Of a stretch of 64,000 bases of DNA, positions 7,826-16,104 are shown one piece after another (the stretch's first letter is position 1; each line of letters opens with the position of its first letter). The DNA is from Actinomadura violacea (GTDB lineage: Bacteria; Actinomycetota; Actinomycetes; Streptosporangiales; Streptosporangiaceae), in NCBI RefSeq assembly GCF_017573465.1, contig NZ_JAGEPF010000019.1, positions 124,001-188,000 on the forward strand. The letters run 5' to 3'. The position numbers and the translations under genes are program-made. The notes beneath the pieces are model-generated. The model was not told the DNA's origin. It saw only the letters and a program-made list of their open reading frames with translations, and made no database searches.

Positions 7826-9652
7826 GTGGCCGAGAACTGGGTGGAGACGACCGCGGGCGACCTGCGGCGCTGGGCGGACGAACGCGGCGAGAAGGTCGAC
7901 GGGCAGGGCGCTCAGCTGCTGCTCGACCTCGCCGGGCGGGAGATGGGGCTGGCCGGGCCGGACGCCCTCACCCCCGGCGCGCTCCGCGAGCTGCTCCTGG
8001 AGGTGTTCCCGGAGACGGTCGTCGCGGGCGCCGACGAGGTGCCCTCCGTGCTGGACACGCTGCGCGCCGTCGTGGCGTTCCTCGGCGACACCGGCGCCGT
8101 GCCCGAGGCGCGCGCGGCCGAACTCGCCGCCGAGATCGACCGGCTCGCCCCCGAGTTCGCCGAGGTGGTCGCCGAGACCGACAGCGCCGAGCGGCAGGTC
8201 GCCGCGGAGGTCGTCGCCGGGCTGATGGAGGCCGACGGCGTCCCCCTCGACGACCAGGACGCCGTCGAGGAGTGGATGCGCGAGTTCGAGGCGCTGCCCG
8301 ACGAGGAGCGCTACGCCCGCGCCGAGGAGTACCTGCGGCGCACCGAGGAACTCGTCGTGCCGCCGGTCCGGCTGGCGCCGGCGGCGGAGCTGTCGGACGC
8401 GGCGCGCCGCTCCGCCCTGACCGCCGAGGTCCGCGCGCTGGCGGAGTGGACGGGCGAGCGGGCGCTGAACGAGCTGGACGAGCTGACCGCGGCGGACGCC
8501 GAGGCGGCGGTGGCCGCGATCGGCCTCGCCACCCCGCGCCGCCTGCCCGGCACCGACGTCGAGGACCAGGCGGACCTGCCGGAGCTCCACCGGCTCTGGT
8601 GGGCGGCGACCGAGGCCGAGGTGATCCGCGCCGAGGGCGGCAAGGCCGCGCCGGGCCCCGCGCTGGGCGACCTCGGCGGCGCCGACGACGAGCGCGCGCT
8701 GGCCCTGTGGCTGCGGCTGCTGGACTCCGTCGCCGTCCCCGAGCACGACCCGTCCGACGGCCTCGACGCGATCGAGCTGGTCCAGAACGAGCTGACCGGC
8801 GTGCTGATCCACCTGTACGAGCAGGAGGAGCCCGCGACCGCCGGCGAGCTGGCCGAGGCGCTGCTCGGCCACGTCGCCGAGGCCTACGACGTCTCCGACG
8901 AGCGGTCGCTGGCCGAGGCGGTCCGCGACGCGCTCGCGCTGGAGCTGGACGACCTGGCCCGCTGGGGCGTCGTCGAGCCCGCCGGCGACGGCGGCCGCGC
9001 GCTCACCCCGCTCGGCGTCTGGGGCGTCCGGGAACTGCTGCTGTCGGACGGGTTCACCGCGCCGGTCGTCGGGGCGCTGGCCGGCGCGCCGGCCGCCGAG
9101 CTGGTCGCCGGGCTGGCCTGGCACCGGCCCGACACCGCCGACGAGGAGATCGACGGGTGGCTGGCCTCCCACGACGTCAAGGACGCCGCCGCCGACCTGC
9201 TGGACGTGATGCGCGGCGGCGGGCCGGGCGCCCGCAACCTCGCCGCCGCCGTCCTGCACCGCGTCGGCGCGGAGGCCGCGCCGGTAGTGCGGGCCGCGCA
9301 GGAGCACCCGCTCGTGTCGCCGTACGCGGCGCTCTGGCTGAACGCGGTCGGCGACCCGTCCGGCCGGGAGCTGTCCCGCGCCGAGTACCTGTGGGTGTTC
9401 GTCGACACCGTCGCCGGGATGCTGGAGACCGCCGAGCCGGAGGAGGCCGTCGAGGCCGCGCTGGTCGACGCGCCGCCCGGGGCGGAGATGCGGGACATGG
9501 TGGACGAGCTGTGGCGCACCGACCACCCGGGCGTCGCCGACGTCCTGGAGGCCCTCGGCGACCACCACCCCGACAAGGCGACCGCCAAGGCCGCCCGCAC
9601 CGCCGCCTACAAGGCCCGCTCGGCGGGCGCCGCCGGGAACGGCGGCGTGTGA
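7826..9652 (+). CDS. Conserved actinobacterial protein of unknown function
   Basis: I do not recognise a functional family for this 608-residue, strongly acidic and alanine-rich soluble protein. It has no signal peptide or membrane segment and looks almost entirely helical. The C-terminus has a HEAT-like flavour: ARNLAAAVLHRVG and then a stretch ending GDHHPDKATAKAARTAAYKA, the most recognisable conserved piece, shared with other actinobacterial hypothetical proteins. The GTG start is supported by the -10 box directly in front of it. Its position between priA and def is also seen in other actinomycetes, which points to a housekeeping rather than an accessory role; that is an inference. Confidence 0.75.
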   Translation: MAENWVETTAGDLRRWADERGEKVDGQGAQLLLDLAGREMGLAGPDALTPGALRELLLEVFPETVVAGADEVPSVLDTLRAVVAFLGDTGAVPEARAAELAAEIDRLAPEFAEVVAETDSAERQVAAEVVAGLMEADGVPLDDQDAVEEWMREFEALPDEERYARAEEYLRRTEELVVPPVRLAPAAELSDAARRSALTAEVRALAEWTGERALNELDELTAADAEAAVAAIGLATPRRLPGTDVEDQADLPELHRLWWAATEAEVIRAEGGKAAPGPALGDLGGADDERALALWLRLLDSVAVPEHDPSDGLDAIELVQNELTGVLIHLYEQEEPATAGELAEALLGHVAEAYDVSDERSLAEAVRDALALELDDLARWGVVEPAGDGGRALTPLGVWGVRELLLSDGFTAPVVGALAGAPAAELVAGLAWHRPDTADEEIDGWLASHDVKDAAADLLDVMRGGGPGARNLAAAVLHRVGAEAAPVVRAAQEHPLVSPYAALWLNAVGDPSGRELSRAEYLWVFVDTVAGMLETAEPEEAVEAALVDAPPGAEMRDMVDELWRTDHPGVADVLEALGDHHPDKATAKAARTAAYKARSAGAAGNGGV

Positions 9653-9671
9653 GGCCCGCGTGATCCCTCCG

Positions 9672-9677
9672 TAGACT
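9672..9677 (+). promoter_or_regulatory. Putative -10 element (TAGACT) for the def-fmt-rsmB operon
   Basis: TAGACT sits 20 bases after the previous stop codon, in the loop of a CCTCC/GGAGG inverted repeat. The implied leader before def is about 77 bases and contains a normal Shine-Dalgarno sequence. No clear -35 is visible. Confidence 0.35.
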
Positions 9678-9760
9678 GGAGGCCGCGACACCCACGGTCC
9701 CGCCCGCCGCGCCCCGAACGGGCGCCGCGCGGCGCCCCACCCGCAGGAACGGAGTCCTCG

Positions 9761-10306
9761 TTGGCCGTCAAGCCCATCCGCCTCTTCGGCGACCCTGTGC
9801 TGCGCACGCCCGCGGAGCCGGTGAAGGACTTCGACAAGGAGCTGCGCAAGCTCGTCAAGGACCTCACCGACACGATGATCGACGCTCCCGGGGCGGGCCT
9901 GGCGGCGCCGCAGCTCGGCGTGGGCCTGCGGGTGTTCACCTACTACGTCGACGACCGGCTCGGGCACGTGGTGAACCCGACCCTGGACCTGTCGGACGAG
10001 CAGGAGACGGGCGACGAGGGCTGCCTGTCGCTGCCCGGCCTGGCCTTCCCGACGCCGCGCTCGGTCGGCGTCGTGGCGAAGGGCTTCAACATGCACGGGG
10101 AGCCGATCACGCTGGAGGGCACGCACCTGCTGGCCCGCTGCGTCCAGCACGAGACCGACCACCTGGACGGGATCATCTTCATCGACCGGATGGACCCGGA
10201 GCAGCGCAAGGCCGCGATGAAGGCGATCCGGGAGGCCGAGTGGTTCGGCGACCCGGCGCCCGTGGTGAAGGAGTCGCCGCACCGCACCTTCGGGAAGGCG
10301 ATCTAG
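9761..10306 (+). CDS. def: Peptide deformylase
   Basis: Removes the formyl group from the N-terminal methionine of new proteins. The 181-residue enzyme contains all three family motifs: GAGLAAPQ (residues about 46-53), EGCLSLPG (about 87-94) with the metal-binding cysteine, and HETDHLDG (about 130-137) with the two metal histidines and catalytic glutamate. The start is TTG, chosen because GGAG lies 7 bases upstream and the N-terminus AVKPIRLFGDPVLRTPA matches the family. It is the first gene of a tight operon; fmt begins on the base after its stop codon. Confidence 0.96.
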   Translation: MAVKPIRLFGDPVLRTPAEPVKDFDKELRKLVKDLTDTMIDAPGAGLAAPQLGVGLRVFTYYVDDRLGHVVNPTLDLSDEQETGDEGCLSLPGLAFPTPRSVGVVAKGFNMHGEPITLEGTHLLARCVQHETDHLDGIIFIDRMDPEQRKAAMKAIREAEWFGDPAPVVKESPHRTFGKAI

Positions 10307-11233
10307 ATGCGTCTCGTCTTCGCTGGGACGCCGGAGACGTCGGTCCCGTCGCTGGACGCGCTGCTCGCGTCCGGCCACGAGGTGGCCGCGGTGGTGACCC
10401 GTCCGGACGCCCGGTCGGGACGCGGCCGGCACATGGAGGCCAGCCCGGTCGCCGCGCGGGCCGCCGAGGCGGGCGTCGAGGTGCTCAAGCCCGCCAAGGC
10501 CCGCGACCCGGAGTTCCTCGACCGGCTCCGCGCGATCGCGCCCGACTGCTGCCCGGTCGTCGCCTACGGGGCGCTGCTGCCACGCGAGGCGCTGGACATC
10601 CCGCGGCACGGCTGGGTGAACCTGCACTTCTCGCTGCTGCCGGCGTGGCGCGGCGCGGCGCCCGTCCAGCGCGCGATCCTGCACGGTGACGACGTGACCG
10701 GCGCGGCCACGTTCCAGATCGAGGAGGGCCTCGACACGGGCCCGGTCTACGGCGTGCTCACCGAGCCCATCCGCCCCACCGACACCACGGGCGACCTGCT
10801 CGGACGGCTCGCCGAGGCGGGCGCGGGGCTGCTGCTCGACACGATGAACGGCATCGAGGCGGGCGTGCTGGAGCCGCGGCCGCAGCCGACCGAGGGCGTG
10901 TCGCACGCCGCCAAGCTGAACCCCGAGGACGGTCACGTCGACTGGACCACGCCGGCGCTGCACATCGACCGCCTGATCCGCGCCTGCACCCCGGCCCCGG
11001 GTGCGTGGACGTCGTTCCGCGACGCCCGCGTGAAGCTCGGTCCGGTCCGTCCCGTCCCGGACGCCGGGAAGCTGGCGCCGGGCGAGCTGCGCGCCGGGAA
11101 GAAGGAGGTGCTGGTCGGCACGGCCACGCACCCCGTCTCGCTCGGCGATGTCCAGCCGCAGGGCAAGCGCCTCATGGCCGCCGCCGACTGGGTCCGCGGC
11201 GTCAACCTGACCGATAAGGACGCGTTGCACTGA
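10307..11233 (+). CDS. fmt: Methionyl-tRNA formyltransferase
   Basis: Formylates the initiator Met-tRNA, the reaction whose product def later reverses on the finished peptide. The 308-residue protein begins MRLVFAGTPE and contains the formyl-folate binding signature NLHFSLLPAWRGAAPVQRAI around residue 105, with the conserved HxSLLP element, followed by the C-terminal tRNA-binding domain. It starts directly at the end of def with no spacer and overlaps rsmB by one base (TGATG), so the three genes are probably translationally coupled. Confidence 0.97.
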   Translation: MRLVFAGTPETSVPSLDALLASGHEVAAVVTRPDARSGRGRHMEASPVAARAAEAGVEVLKPAKARDPEFLDRLRAIAPDCCPVVAYGALLPREALDIPRHGWVNLHFSLLPAWRGAAPVQRAILHGDDVTGAATFQIEEGLDTGPVYGVLTEPIRPTDTTGDLLGRLAEAGAGLLLDTMNGIEAGVLEPRPQPTEGVSHAAKLNPEDGHVDWTTPALHIDRLIRACTPAPGAWTSFRDARVKLGPVRPVPDAGKLAPGELRAGKKEVLVGTATHPVSLGDVQPQGKRLMAAADWVRGVNLTDKDALH

Positions 11234-12654
11234 TGCCGCCGACCCGCAGCGGCAGGGGCCGCCCCGACCGCAACCGCAGGCCCGGCGGCCCCCGCCAGAC
11301 CGGCCGCCCGCAGGACCTCGTCCGGCGCACCGCGTTCGACGTGATCCGCGCCGTGGAGACCCGCGACGCCTACGCGAACCTGCTGCTGCCGACGCGGCTG
11401 CGCGACCGCGGCATCACCGGCCGCGACGCCGCCCTCGCCACCGAGCTGACCTACGGCACGCTGCGCGGCCGCGGCACCTACGACGCGGTCCTCGCCCTGT
11501 GCAGTGACCGCGAGCTGCGCCGGATCGACGCGCCGCTGCTGGACGTCCTGCGCCTCGGCGCGCACCAGATCCTCGCGACCCGCATCCCGCCGCACGCCGC
11601 GGTCGGGACGACGGTGGAGCTGGCGAGGTCGGTGGCGGGCCCCGGCCAGGCCAAGTTCGCCAACGCCGTGCTGCGCAAGGTCGCCTCCCGCGACCTGGAC
11701 GCGTGGCTGGCGATCGTCGCGCCCGCCGACGCCGACGCCACCACCCGGCTGTCGGTCGCGCACAGCCACCCCAAGTGGATCGTGTCGGCGCTGCGCGACG
11801 CGCTCGGCCCCGACCGCGGCGAGATCGGCGACCTGCTGGAGGCCGACAACGCGCGCCCGCGCGTGACGCTGGTCGCCCGCCCCGGCCGCGCGACCGTCGA
11901 GGAGCTCCGCGACGCGGGCGCCGAGCCGTCCCGGTACTCGCCGTACGCGGCGGTCCTGGGTGAGGGCGACCCGGCGCACATCGACGCCGTCCGGGACGGG
12001 CGCGCCGCCGTGCAGGACGAGGCGAGCCAGCTCGTCGCCCTCGCGCTCGCGGCGGCCCCGCTGGAGGGCCCCGACGCCCGCTGGGCGGACATCTGCGCGG
12101 GTCCGGGCGGTAAGGCGGGCCTGCTGTCGGCCGTCGCCGGCGAACGCGACGCGCGGCTGCTCGCCGCCGACGTCCAGCCGCACCGCGCGGGCCTCGTCAG
12201 GCGCGCGGTCGACGGCCGGGCGGGCGTGGTCGCGGCGGACGGCACCGCCCCGGCGTGGCGGCCCGGCGCGTTCGACCGGATCATGGTCGACGCGCCCTGC
12301 ACCGGCCTCGGCGCGCTGCGGCGCCGTCCCGAGGCCCGCTGGCGCCGCGGCCCCGAGTCGGTCGCCGAGCTGGGGCCGCTGCAGCGCGAGCTGCTGGCGG
12401 CCGCGCTGGAGTCGGTCCGCCCCGGCGGCGTCGTCGCCTACGTCACCTGCTCGCCGCACCTGGCGGAGACGCGGGTGGTCGTGGACGACGTGCTGCGGCG
12501 CCGCGACGGCGTCGAACGGCTCGACGCGCCCGCCGTCCTGGCGTCCGTCGCGCCGGACCTCACCGGTGTGGGCGACGGCCCGTACGCGCAGTTCTGGCCG
12601 CACCGGCACGGCACCGACGCGATGTTCCTCGCCCTGCTGCGCCGCGGGGACTGA
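11233..12654 (+). CDS. rsmB: 16S rRNA m5C967 methyltransferase
   Basis: Uses S-adenosylmethionine to methylate a cytosine of 16S rRNA. The 473-residue protein has an N-terminal NusB-like RNA-binding domain (about residues 28-160) after a basic, disordered leader, and a C-terminal Rossmann methyltransferase domain. In the latter I can see the SAM-binding ADICAGPGGKAG near residue 290, the catalytic motif IV VDAPCTGLGALRRRPEARW near 355, and motif VI YVTCSPHL with the second catalytic cysteine near 405. The start overlaps the fmt stop by one base. It is the last gene of the def-fmt-rsmB cluster. Confidence 0.95.
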   Translation: MPPTRSGRGRPDRNRRPGGPRQTGRPQDLVRRTAFDVIRAVETRDAYANLLLPTRLRDRGITGRDAALATELTYGTLRGRGTYDAVLALCSDRELRRIDAPLLDVLRLGAHQILATRIPPHAAVGTTVELARSVAGPGQAKFANAVLRKVASRDLDAWLAIVAPADADATTRLSVAHSHPKWIVSALRDALGPDRGEIGDLLEADNARPRVTLVARPGRATVEELRDAGAEPSRYSPYAAVLGEGDPAHIDAVRDGRAAVQDEASQLVALALAAAPLEGPDARWADICAGPGGKAGLLSAVAGERDARLLAADVQPHRAGLVRRAVDGRAGVVAADGTAPAWRPGAFDRIMVDAPCTGLGALRRRPEARWRRGPESVAELGPLQRELLAAALESVRPGGVVAYVTCSPHLAETRVVVDDVLRRRDGVERLDAPAVLASVAPDLTGVGDGPYAQFWPHRHGTDAMFLALLRRGD

Positions 12655-12661
12655 TCCGCCG

Positions 12662-13621
12662 GTGCTCACCGGCTTCATGCTCGCGATGAGCTACCTCGGC
12701 AGCGCCGGGTTCTACATCCCGGTGCTCGTCGTCCTCTACTGGTGCGTGCACCCGCGGCTGGCGGCGCGCGCGATCGCCGTCCTGTCGTTCGGGTCGACGC
12801 TGAACACCGTCCTGAAGCTGGTGTGGCACGCCCCGCGCCCGTTCTGGACGGACCCGGCGGTCCGGAAGGGGCAGCCGCTCGCCTCGTTCGGGATGCCGTC
12901 GGGGCACGCGCAGAACGCCGTCGTGACCTGGGGGTTCTTCGCGTCCAGGACGCGGCGGGCGGCCGTCTGGGCGGCCGCCGCCGTCGTCATCGCGCTGATC
13001 GGGGCGTCGCGGGTGTATCTGGGCGTCCACTCGCTGGGCCAGGTGATCGTCGGCTGGGCGATCGGCCTCGGCGTGCTGGTCCTGGCGCTGTGGCTCGAAC
13101 CGCGCGTCGTGCCGTGGTGGAGTGCGCGCCCGCTGCTCCTGCAACTGGCGATGGCTTTGCTGATCTCCCTCGCCTTCCTCGGCGGGGCGTGGCTCGCCGT
13201 CCGCTCCCTGCACGGCTGGCACTGGCCCGCCGCCTGGGCGAAGGCGATCATCGCGGCCGGCGGGCACACCCGTCCCGTCACCGTGAACGAGGCGGCCGCC
13301 GCCACCGGCGGGCTGTTCGGGATCCTGGCGGGCCTGTCGGTGATCGCCGCGCGCGGCTGGTTCGACCCGGGCGGCTCCCTCGGGCGCCGCCTCGTCCGGC
13401 TGCTCGTCGGCGTCGCGGGCGCGGCCGTGCTGTCCCTCCTCGACCTGCTCCCTGGGCCGCGCGCGGGGGAGGCGTTCGCCGTCCAGGCGCTGCTCGGCCT
13501 GTGGGCGGCGGCGGGAGCGCCGGAGGTGTTCGTGCGCCTCAGGCTGGCGCGCCGTGCCGAGCCTCGTGCCACCCCCGCGCTCACCCGGCCGGGTGATGAG
13601 CGGGACGAACCGGCCCAATAG
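12662..13621 (+). CDS. PAP2-family membrane phosphatase
   Basis: This 319-residue integral membrane protein has about eight hydrophobic segments and the three-part PAP2 acid-phosphatase signature: KLVWHAPRP (motif 1), MPSGH (motif 2, with the catalytic histidine) and SRVYLGVHSLGQV (motif 3, with the nucleophilic histidine). It probably dephosphorylates a lipid phosphate such as undecaprenyl pyrophosphate or phosphatidic acid at the membrane. The usual aspartate after motif 3 is glutamine here, a variant I believe occurs in other members of the family. GTG at 12662 is chosen over ATG at 12677 because GGGGA lies about 12 bases upstream. Only 7 bases separate it from rsmB. Confidence 0.85.
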   Translation: MLTGFMLAMSYLGSAGFYIPVLVVLYWCVHPRLAARAIAVLSFGSTLNTVLKLVWHAPRPFWTDPAVRKGQPLASFGMPSGHAQNAVVTWGFFASRTRRAAVWAAAAVVIALIGASRVYLGVHSLGQVIVGWAIGLGVLVLALWLEPRVVPWWSARPLLLQLAMALLISLAFLGGAWLAVRSLHGWHWPAAWAKAIIAAGGHTRPVTVNEAAAATGGLFGILAGLSVIAARGWFDPGGSLGRRLVRLLVGVAGAAVLSLLDLLPGPRAGEAFAVQALLGLWAAAGAPEVFVRLRLARRAEPRATPALTRPGDERDEPAQ

Positions 13622-13624
13622 ACT
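13619..13624 (+). promoter_or_regulatory. -10 element (TAGACT) of rpe, overlapping the upstream stop codon
   Basis: TAGACT ends 9 bases before the rpe ATG, and its first three bases are the TAG stop of the preceding phosphatase gene. It would give an mRNA that starts at or within a few bases of the ATG. Although rpe looks co-directional and tightly packed, it may therefore have its own promoter. Confidence 0.45.
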
Positions 13625-13633
13625 CGGGGAATC

Positions 13634-14311
13634 ATGGCACCACAGATCGCACCCAGCATCCTGTCCGCTGACTTCGCCCGGCTCGCCGAGGACGTCGCGC
13701 TCATCTCCGGCACCGCCGACTGGGTGCACGTCGACGTCATGGACAACCACTTCGTGCCCAACCTCACCCTGGGCCTCCCGATCGTCGAGGCGCTGCTCAA
13801 GCACAGCGCGCTGCCCCTCGACTGCCACCTCATGATCGAGGACCCGGACCGGTGGGCGCCGCAGTACGCCGAGGCCGGCGCGGGCAGCGTCACCATCCAC
13901 GCCGAGGCCGCCAAGGCCCCGATCCGCACCCTGCGCACCATCCGCGCCGCCGGCGCCCGCGCCGGGCTCGGTGTGAACCCCGCCACGCCCGTCGAGGGCT
14001 TCGAGGACCTGCTCGGCGAGATCGACATGCTGCTGCTGATGACCGTCGAGCCGGGCTTCGGCGGCCAGAAGTTCCTGGACGTGGTGCTTCCCAAGGTCCG
14101 CCGCGCCCGCGAGATGATCAAGGGGCGGGACCTGCCGGTCTGGCTCCAGGTGGACGGCGGCGTCTCCGCCGAGACGATCGAGCGCTGCGCCGAGGCCGGC
14201 GCGGACGTCTTCGTCGCGGGCAGCGCCGTCTACGGCGCCGACGACCCGTCCGAGGCCGTCCGGAGGCTGAAGGCGCAGGCGGAGAAGGCCACCGCTGCCG
14301 CCGCGTGGTGA
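13634..14311 (+). CDS. rpe: Ribulose-phosphate 3-epimerase
   Basis: Interconverts ribulose 5-phosphate and xylulose 5-phosphate in the pentose phosphate pathway. The ribulose 5-phosphate pool also feeds RibBA, encoded about 3 kb downstream. The 225-residue TIM-barrel protein has the expected signatures: APSILSADFARL at the N-terminus, HVDVMDNHFVPNLTLG (metal-binding His and Asp), DCHLMIEDP, MTVEPGFGGQKF and QVDGGVSAETI. The length is normal for the family. The ATG start is preceded by a -10 box rather than a ribosome-binding site. Confidence 0.97.
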   Translation: MAPQIAPSILSADFARLAEDVALISGTADWVHVDVMDNHFVPNLTLGLPIVEALLKHSALPLDCHLMIEDPDRWAPQYAEAGAGSVTIHAEAAKAPIRTLRTIRAAGARAGLGVNPATPVEGFEDLLGEIDMLLLMTVEPGFGGQKFLDVVLPKVRRAREMIKGRDLPVWLQVDGGVSAETIERCAEAGADVFVAGSAVYGADDPSEAVRRLKAQAEKATAAAAW

Positions 14312-14326
14312 CGGGTCGCTGACCGC

Positions 14327-14965
14327 ATGGTGACACTTCCCTGCGCGGCCGTCCTGTTCGACGTGGACGGCACGCTCGTCGACTCCACCCCGCTGGTCGA
14401 GCGGGCCGCCCGGGTCTGGGCCGTCGAGTACGGCCTGGACGCCGATGAGTTCCTGTCGGGCGCGCACGGCCGCCGCACGAGCGACCGCGTCGCCGACTTC
14501 CTGCCCGCCGAGCGGGTCGCCGCGGCCACCGCCCGCCTCGACGCCCTGGAGGCCCAGCGGACCGACGGGATCACCGCGCTGCCCGGCGTGCTGGCCCTGC
14601 TGACCTCGCTGACCGGCATGCCGTGGGCGCTGGTGACGTCCATGGACAAGGAGCAGCTCCGGGTACGGACCGGCGTTGCCGGGGTGCCGCTGCCGCCCGT
14701 CGCTGTCACCGCCGAGGACGTCGCGCGCGGCAAGCCCGACCCGTCCGGCTACCTCCTCGCCGCCGGCCGGCTCGGCGTCGACCCGTCGGCCTGCCTGGTG
14801 ATCGAGGACGCCCCGGCGGGCATCGCCGCGGGCCGCGCCGCCGGCGCGACGGTCCTCGCCGTGGCCACCAGCCACGACCGGGCGGAGCTGACCGGCGCGC
14901 ACGCGATCGTCCCGGACCTGACGCACGTCGCCGCCGCCCCCGGCGGCCTCCGCCTCACTCGCTGA
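14327..14965 (+). CDS. HAD-family sugar-phosphate phosphatase
   Basis: The 212-residue protein is a haloacid-dehalogenase superfamily phosphatase of the beta-phosphoglucomutase/glycerol-3-phosphatase type. Motif I is FDVDGTLVDST (nucleophile and acid aspartates), motif II is ALVTS near residue 100, motif III lysine is in RGKPDP, and motif IV is VIEDAPAGI. A helical cap (about residues 25-85) lies between motifs I and II, as in subclass IA. The substrate is probably a small sugar phosphate but cannot be fixed from sequence. It starts 15 bases after rpe and may be co-transcribed with it. Confidence 0.85.
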   Translation: MVTLPCAAVLFDVDGTLVDSTPLVERAARVWAVEYGLDADEFLSGAHGRRTSDRVADFLPAERVAAATARLDALEAQRTDGITALPGVLALLTSLTGMPWALVTSMDKEQLRVRTGVAGVPLPPVAVTAEDVARGKPDPSGYLLAAGRLGVDPSACLVIEDAPAGIAAGRAAGATVLAVATSHDRAELTGAHAIVPDLTHVAAAPGGLRLTR

Positions 14966-15248
14966 CCAGGTCGTTCCGCCCGCCGGCCGGGACGTTCCGC
15001 CGCGGAAGCGGGCCGCGCCGCCGGGCCCACGTTGGGAATGGCGGTCACCACGGGCCGCGGCGGCGCGGAGTCGGATGCGTAAGGCGGAGGCGGGTTCCGG
15101 ATCGGGGTCTACCCGGTGCCGGAGATCGTCGAACGTCGGACCGGGCGAGGATAACCCGAACGAGCGCTTGGTCGGCCGGATGCGGCCGTGGCGATGCTCA
15201 CATGGGCGGGCGGTGGTTCGCATGGCACACTGTTCCCAAAGCATGAAC
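14966..15248. other. Non-coding region upstream of the FMN riboswitch
   Basis: These 283 bases separate the HAD gene from the riboswitch. No reading frame with a recognisable product is present on either strand. The promoter for the riboflavin operon must lie here or in the riboswitch flank. The segment GCATGGCACACTGTTCCC just before the riboswitch is the most A/T-containing part and a candidate -10 region, but no standard -35/-10 pair stands out. Confidence 0.5.
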
Positions 15249-15375
15249 GCGTGCTCCGGGGTCGGTGAAATTCCGAACCGGCGGTGACAGTCCGCGACCC
15301 GGCCGAAGCCATCGGCCGGTTGACCTGGTGGAACTCCAGGACCGACGGTGAAAGTCCGGATGGGAGGCAGCGCGC
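15249..15375 (+). promoter_or_regulatory. FMN riboswitch (RFN element)
   Basis: The conserved RFN blocks appear in order: GGGGTCGGTGAAATTCCGAA, CCGGCGGTGACAGTCCGCGA, the variable arm with GGCCG repeats, TGGTGGAACTCCAGGACCGA, and CGGTGAAAGTCCGGATGGGA. The outer P1 stem pairs GCGTGCT (15249-15255) with AGCGCGC (15369-15375). The element binds flavin mononucleotide and represses the riboflavin operon when FMN is abundant. It lies 97 bases before ribE, the first gene of ribE-ribM-ribBA-ribH. Confidence 0.97.
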
Positions 15376-15433
15376 AGTACACCCTTGTCACCGCAGGGGT
15401 GTCCGCAACGTCGACGCACGTACACCCCCGGAG

Positions 15434-15467
15434 CCGGGTTCCGTAGCAGCGGAACTAGGAGGCCCGG
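15434..15467 (+). promoter_or_regulatory. Ribosome-binding-site sequestering hairpin of the riboswitch expression platform
   Basis: CCGGG (15434-15438) can pair with CCCGG (15463-15467), and TTCCG (15439-15443) with CGGAA (15450-15454). This leaves the ribE Shine-Dalgarno AGGAGG (15457-15462) inside the folded structure. Upstream, GGGGTGT (15396-15402) can pair either with ACACCC (15379-15384) or with ACACCCC (15422-15428), a pair of mutually exclusive helices. This layout suggests control of translation rather than termination; no U tract is present. Confidence 0.5.
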
Positions 15468-15471
15468 GGAA

Positions 15472-16104
15472 ATGTTCACCGGCATCGTCGAGGAGCTCGG
15501 CGAGATCGTCGCGATCGAGGCCGAGGGCGACTCGGCCGTCCTGACGATCCGCGGCCCGCTCGTCACCGAGGACGCCGTCCACGGCGCGTCGATCGCCGTC
15601 AACGGCGTCTGTCTCACCGTGGTGGACGCCAAGGGCGGGACCTTCACCGCCGACGCGATGAAGGAGACCCTGGACCGGTCCAGCCTCGGCGCGCTGGAGC
15701 CCGGGTCCAAGGTCAACCTGGAGCGGCCCGTCCGGCTCTCGGACCGGCTCGGCGGCCACCTCGTCCAGGGCCACGTCGACGGCGTGGGAACGATCCTCTC
15801 CCGCGAACCGGGCGAATGCTGGGACGTCGTCACCGTCTCGCTCCCCGCGCCCCTCGCCCGCTACGTGGTCGGCAAGGGCTCGATCACGATCGACGGCATC
15901 AGCCTCACGGTCGTCGAGGCCGGCGCCGACCGGTTCAGCGTCGCGCTCATCCCGACCACGCTGTCCCTCACCACGCTCGGGCACAAGAAGCCCGGCGACC
16001 CCGTGAACCTCGAGGTCGACGTCGTCGCCAAGTACGTCGAGCGGATGCTCGGCGACCGCGCGGCGGGCGGCCTGGTGGACGGCGCGACGGGCGGCGTGGC
16101 ATGA
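15472..16104 (+). CDS. ribE: Riboflavin synthase, alpha subunit
   Basis: Catalyses the last step of riboflavin synthesis, the dismutation of two 6,7-dimethyl-8-ribityllumazine molecules. The 210-residue protein shows the internal duplication of the family: first lumazine-binding domain beginning MFTGIVEELG with NGVCLTV near residue 43, and a second beginning around LVQGHVDGVGTI with DGISLTV near 141. The ATG at 15472 is chosen for the canonical MFTGIVEE start and for AGGAGG 9 bases upstream. An in-frame upstream start would lie within the riboswitch leader. Its stop overlaps the ribM start (ATGA). Confidence 0.96.
   Translation: MFTGIVEELGEIVAIEAEGDSAVLTIRGPLVTEDAVHGASIAVNGVCLTVVDAKGGTFTADAMKETLDRSSLGALEPGSKVNLERPVRLSDRLGGHLVQGHVDGVGTILSREPGECWDVVTVSLPAPLARYVVGKGSITIDGISLTVVEAGADRFSVALIPTTLSLTTLGHKKPGDPVNLEVDVVAKYVERMLGDRAAGGLVDGATGGVA

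Noticed and set aside
7682..11230. Very long open frame (about 1180 codons) on the minus strand
   Set aside because: It runs antisense to the def, fmt and hypothetical genes, has an arginine/glycine/alanine-biased translation typical of mirror frames in high-GC DNA, and matches no family.
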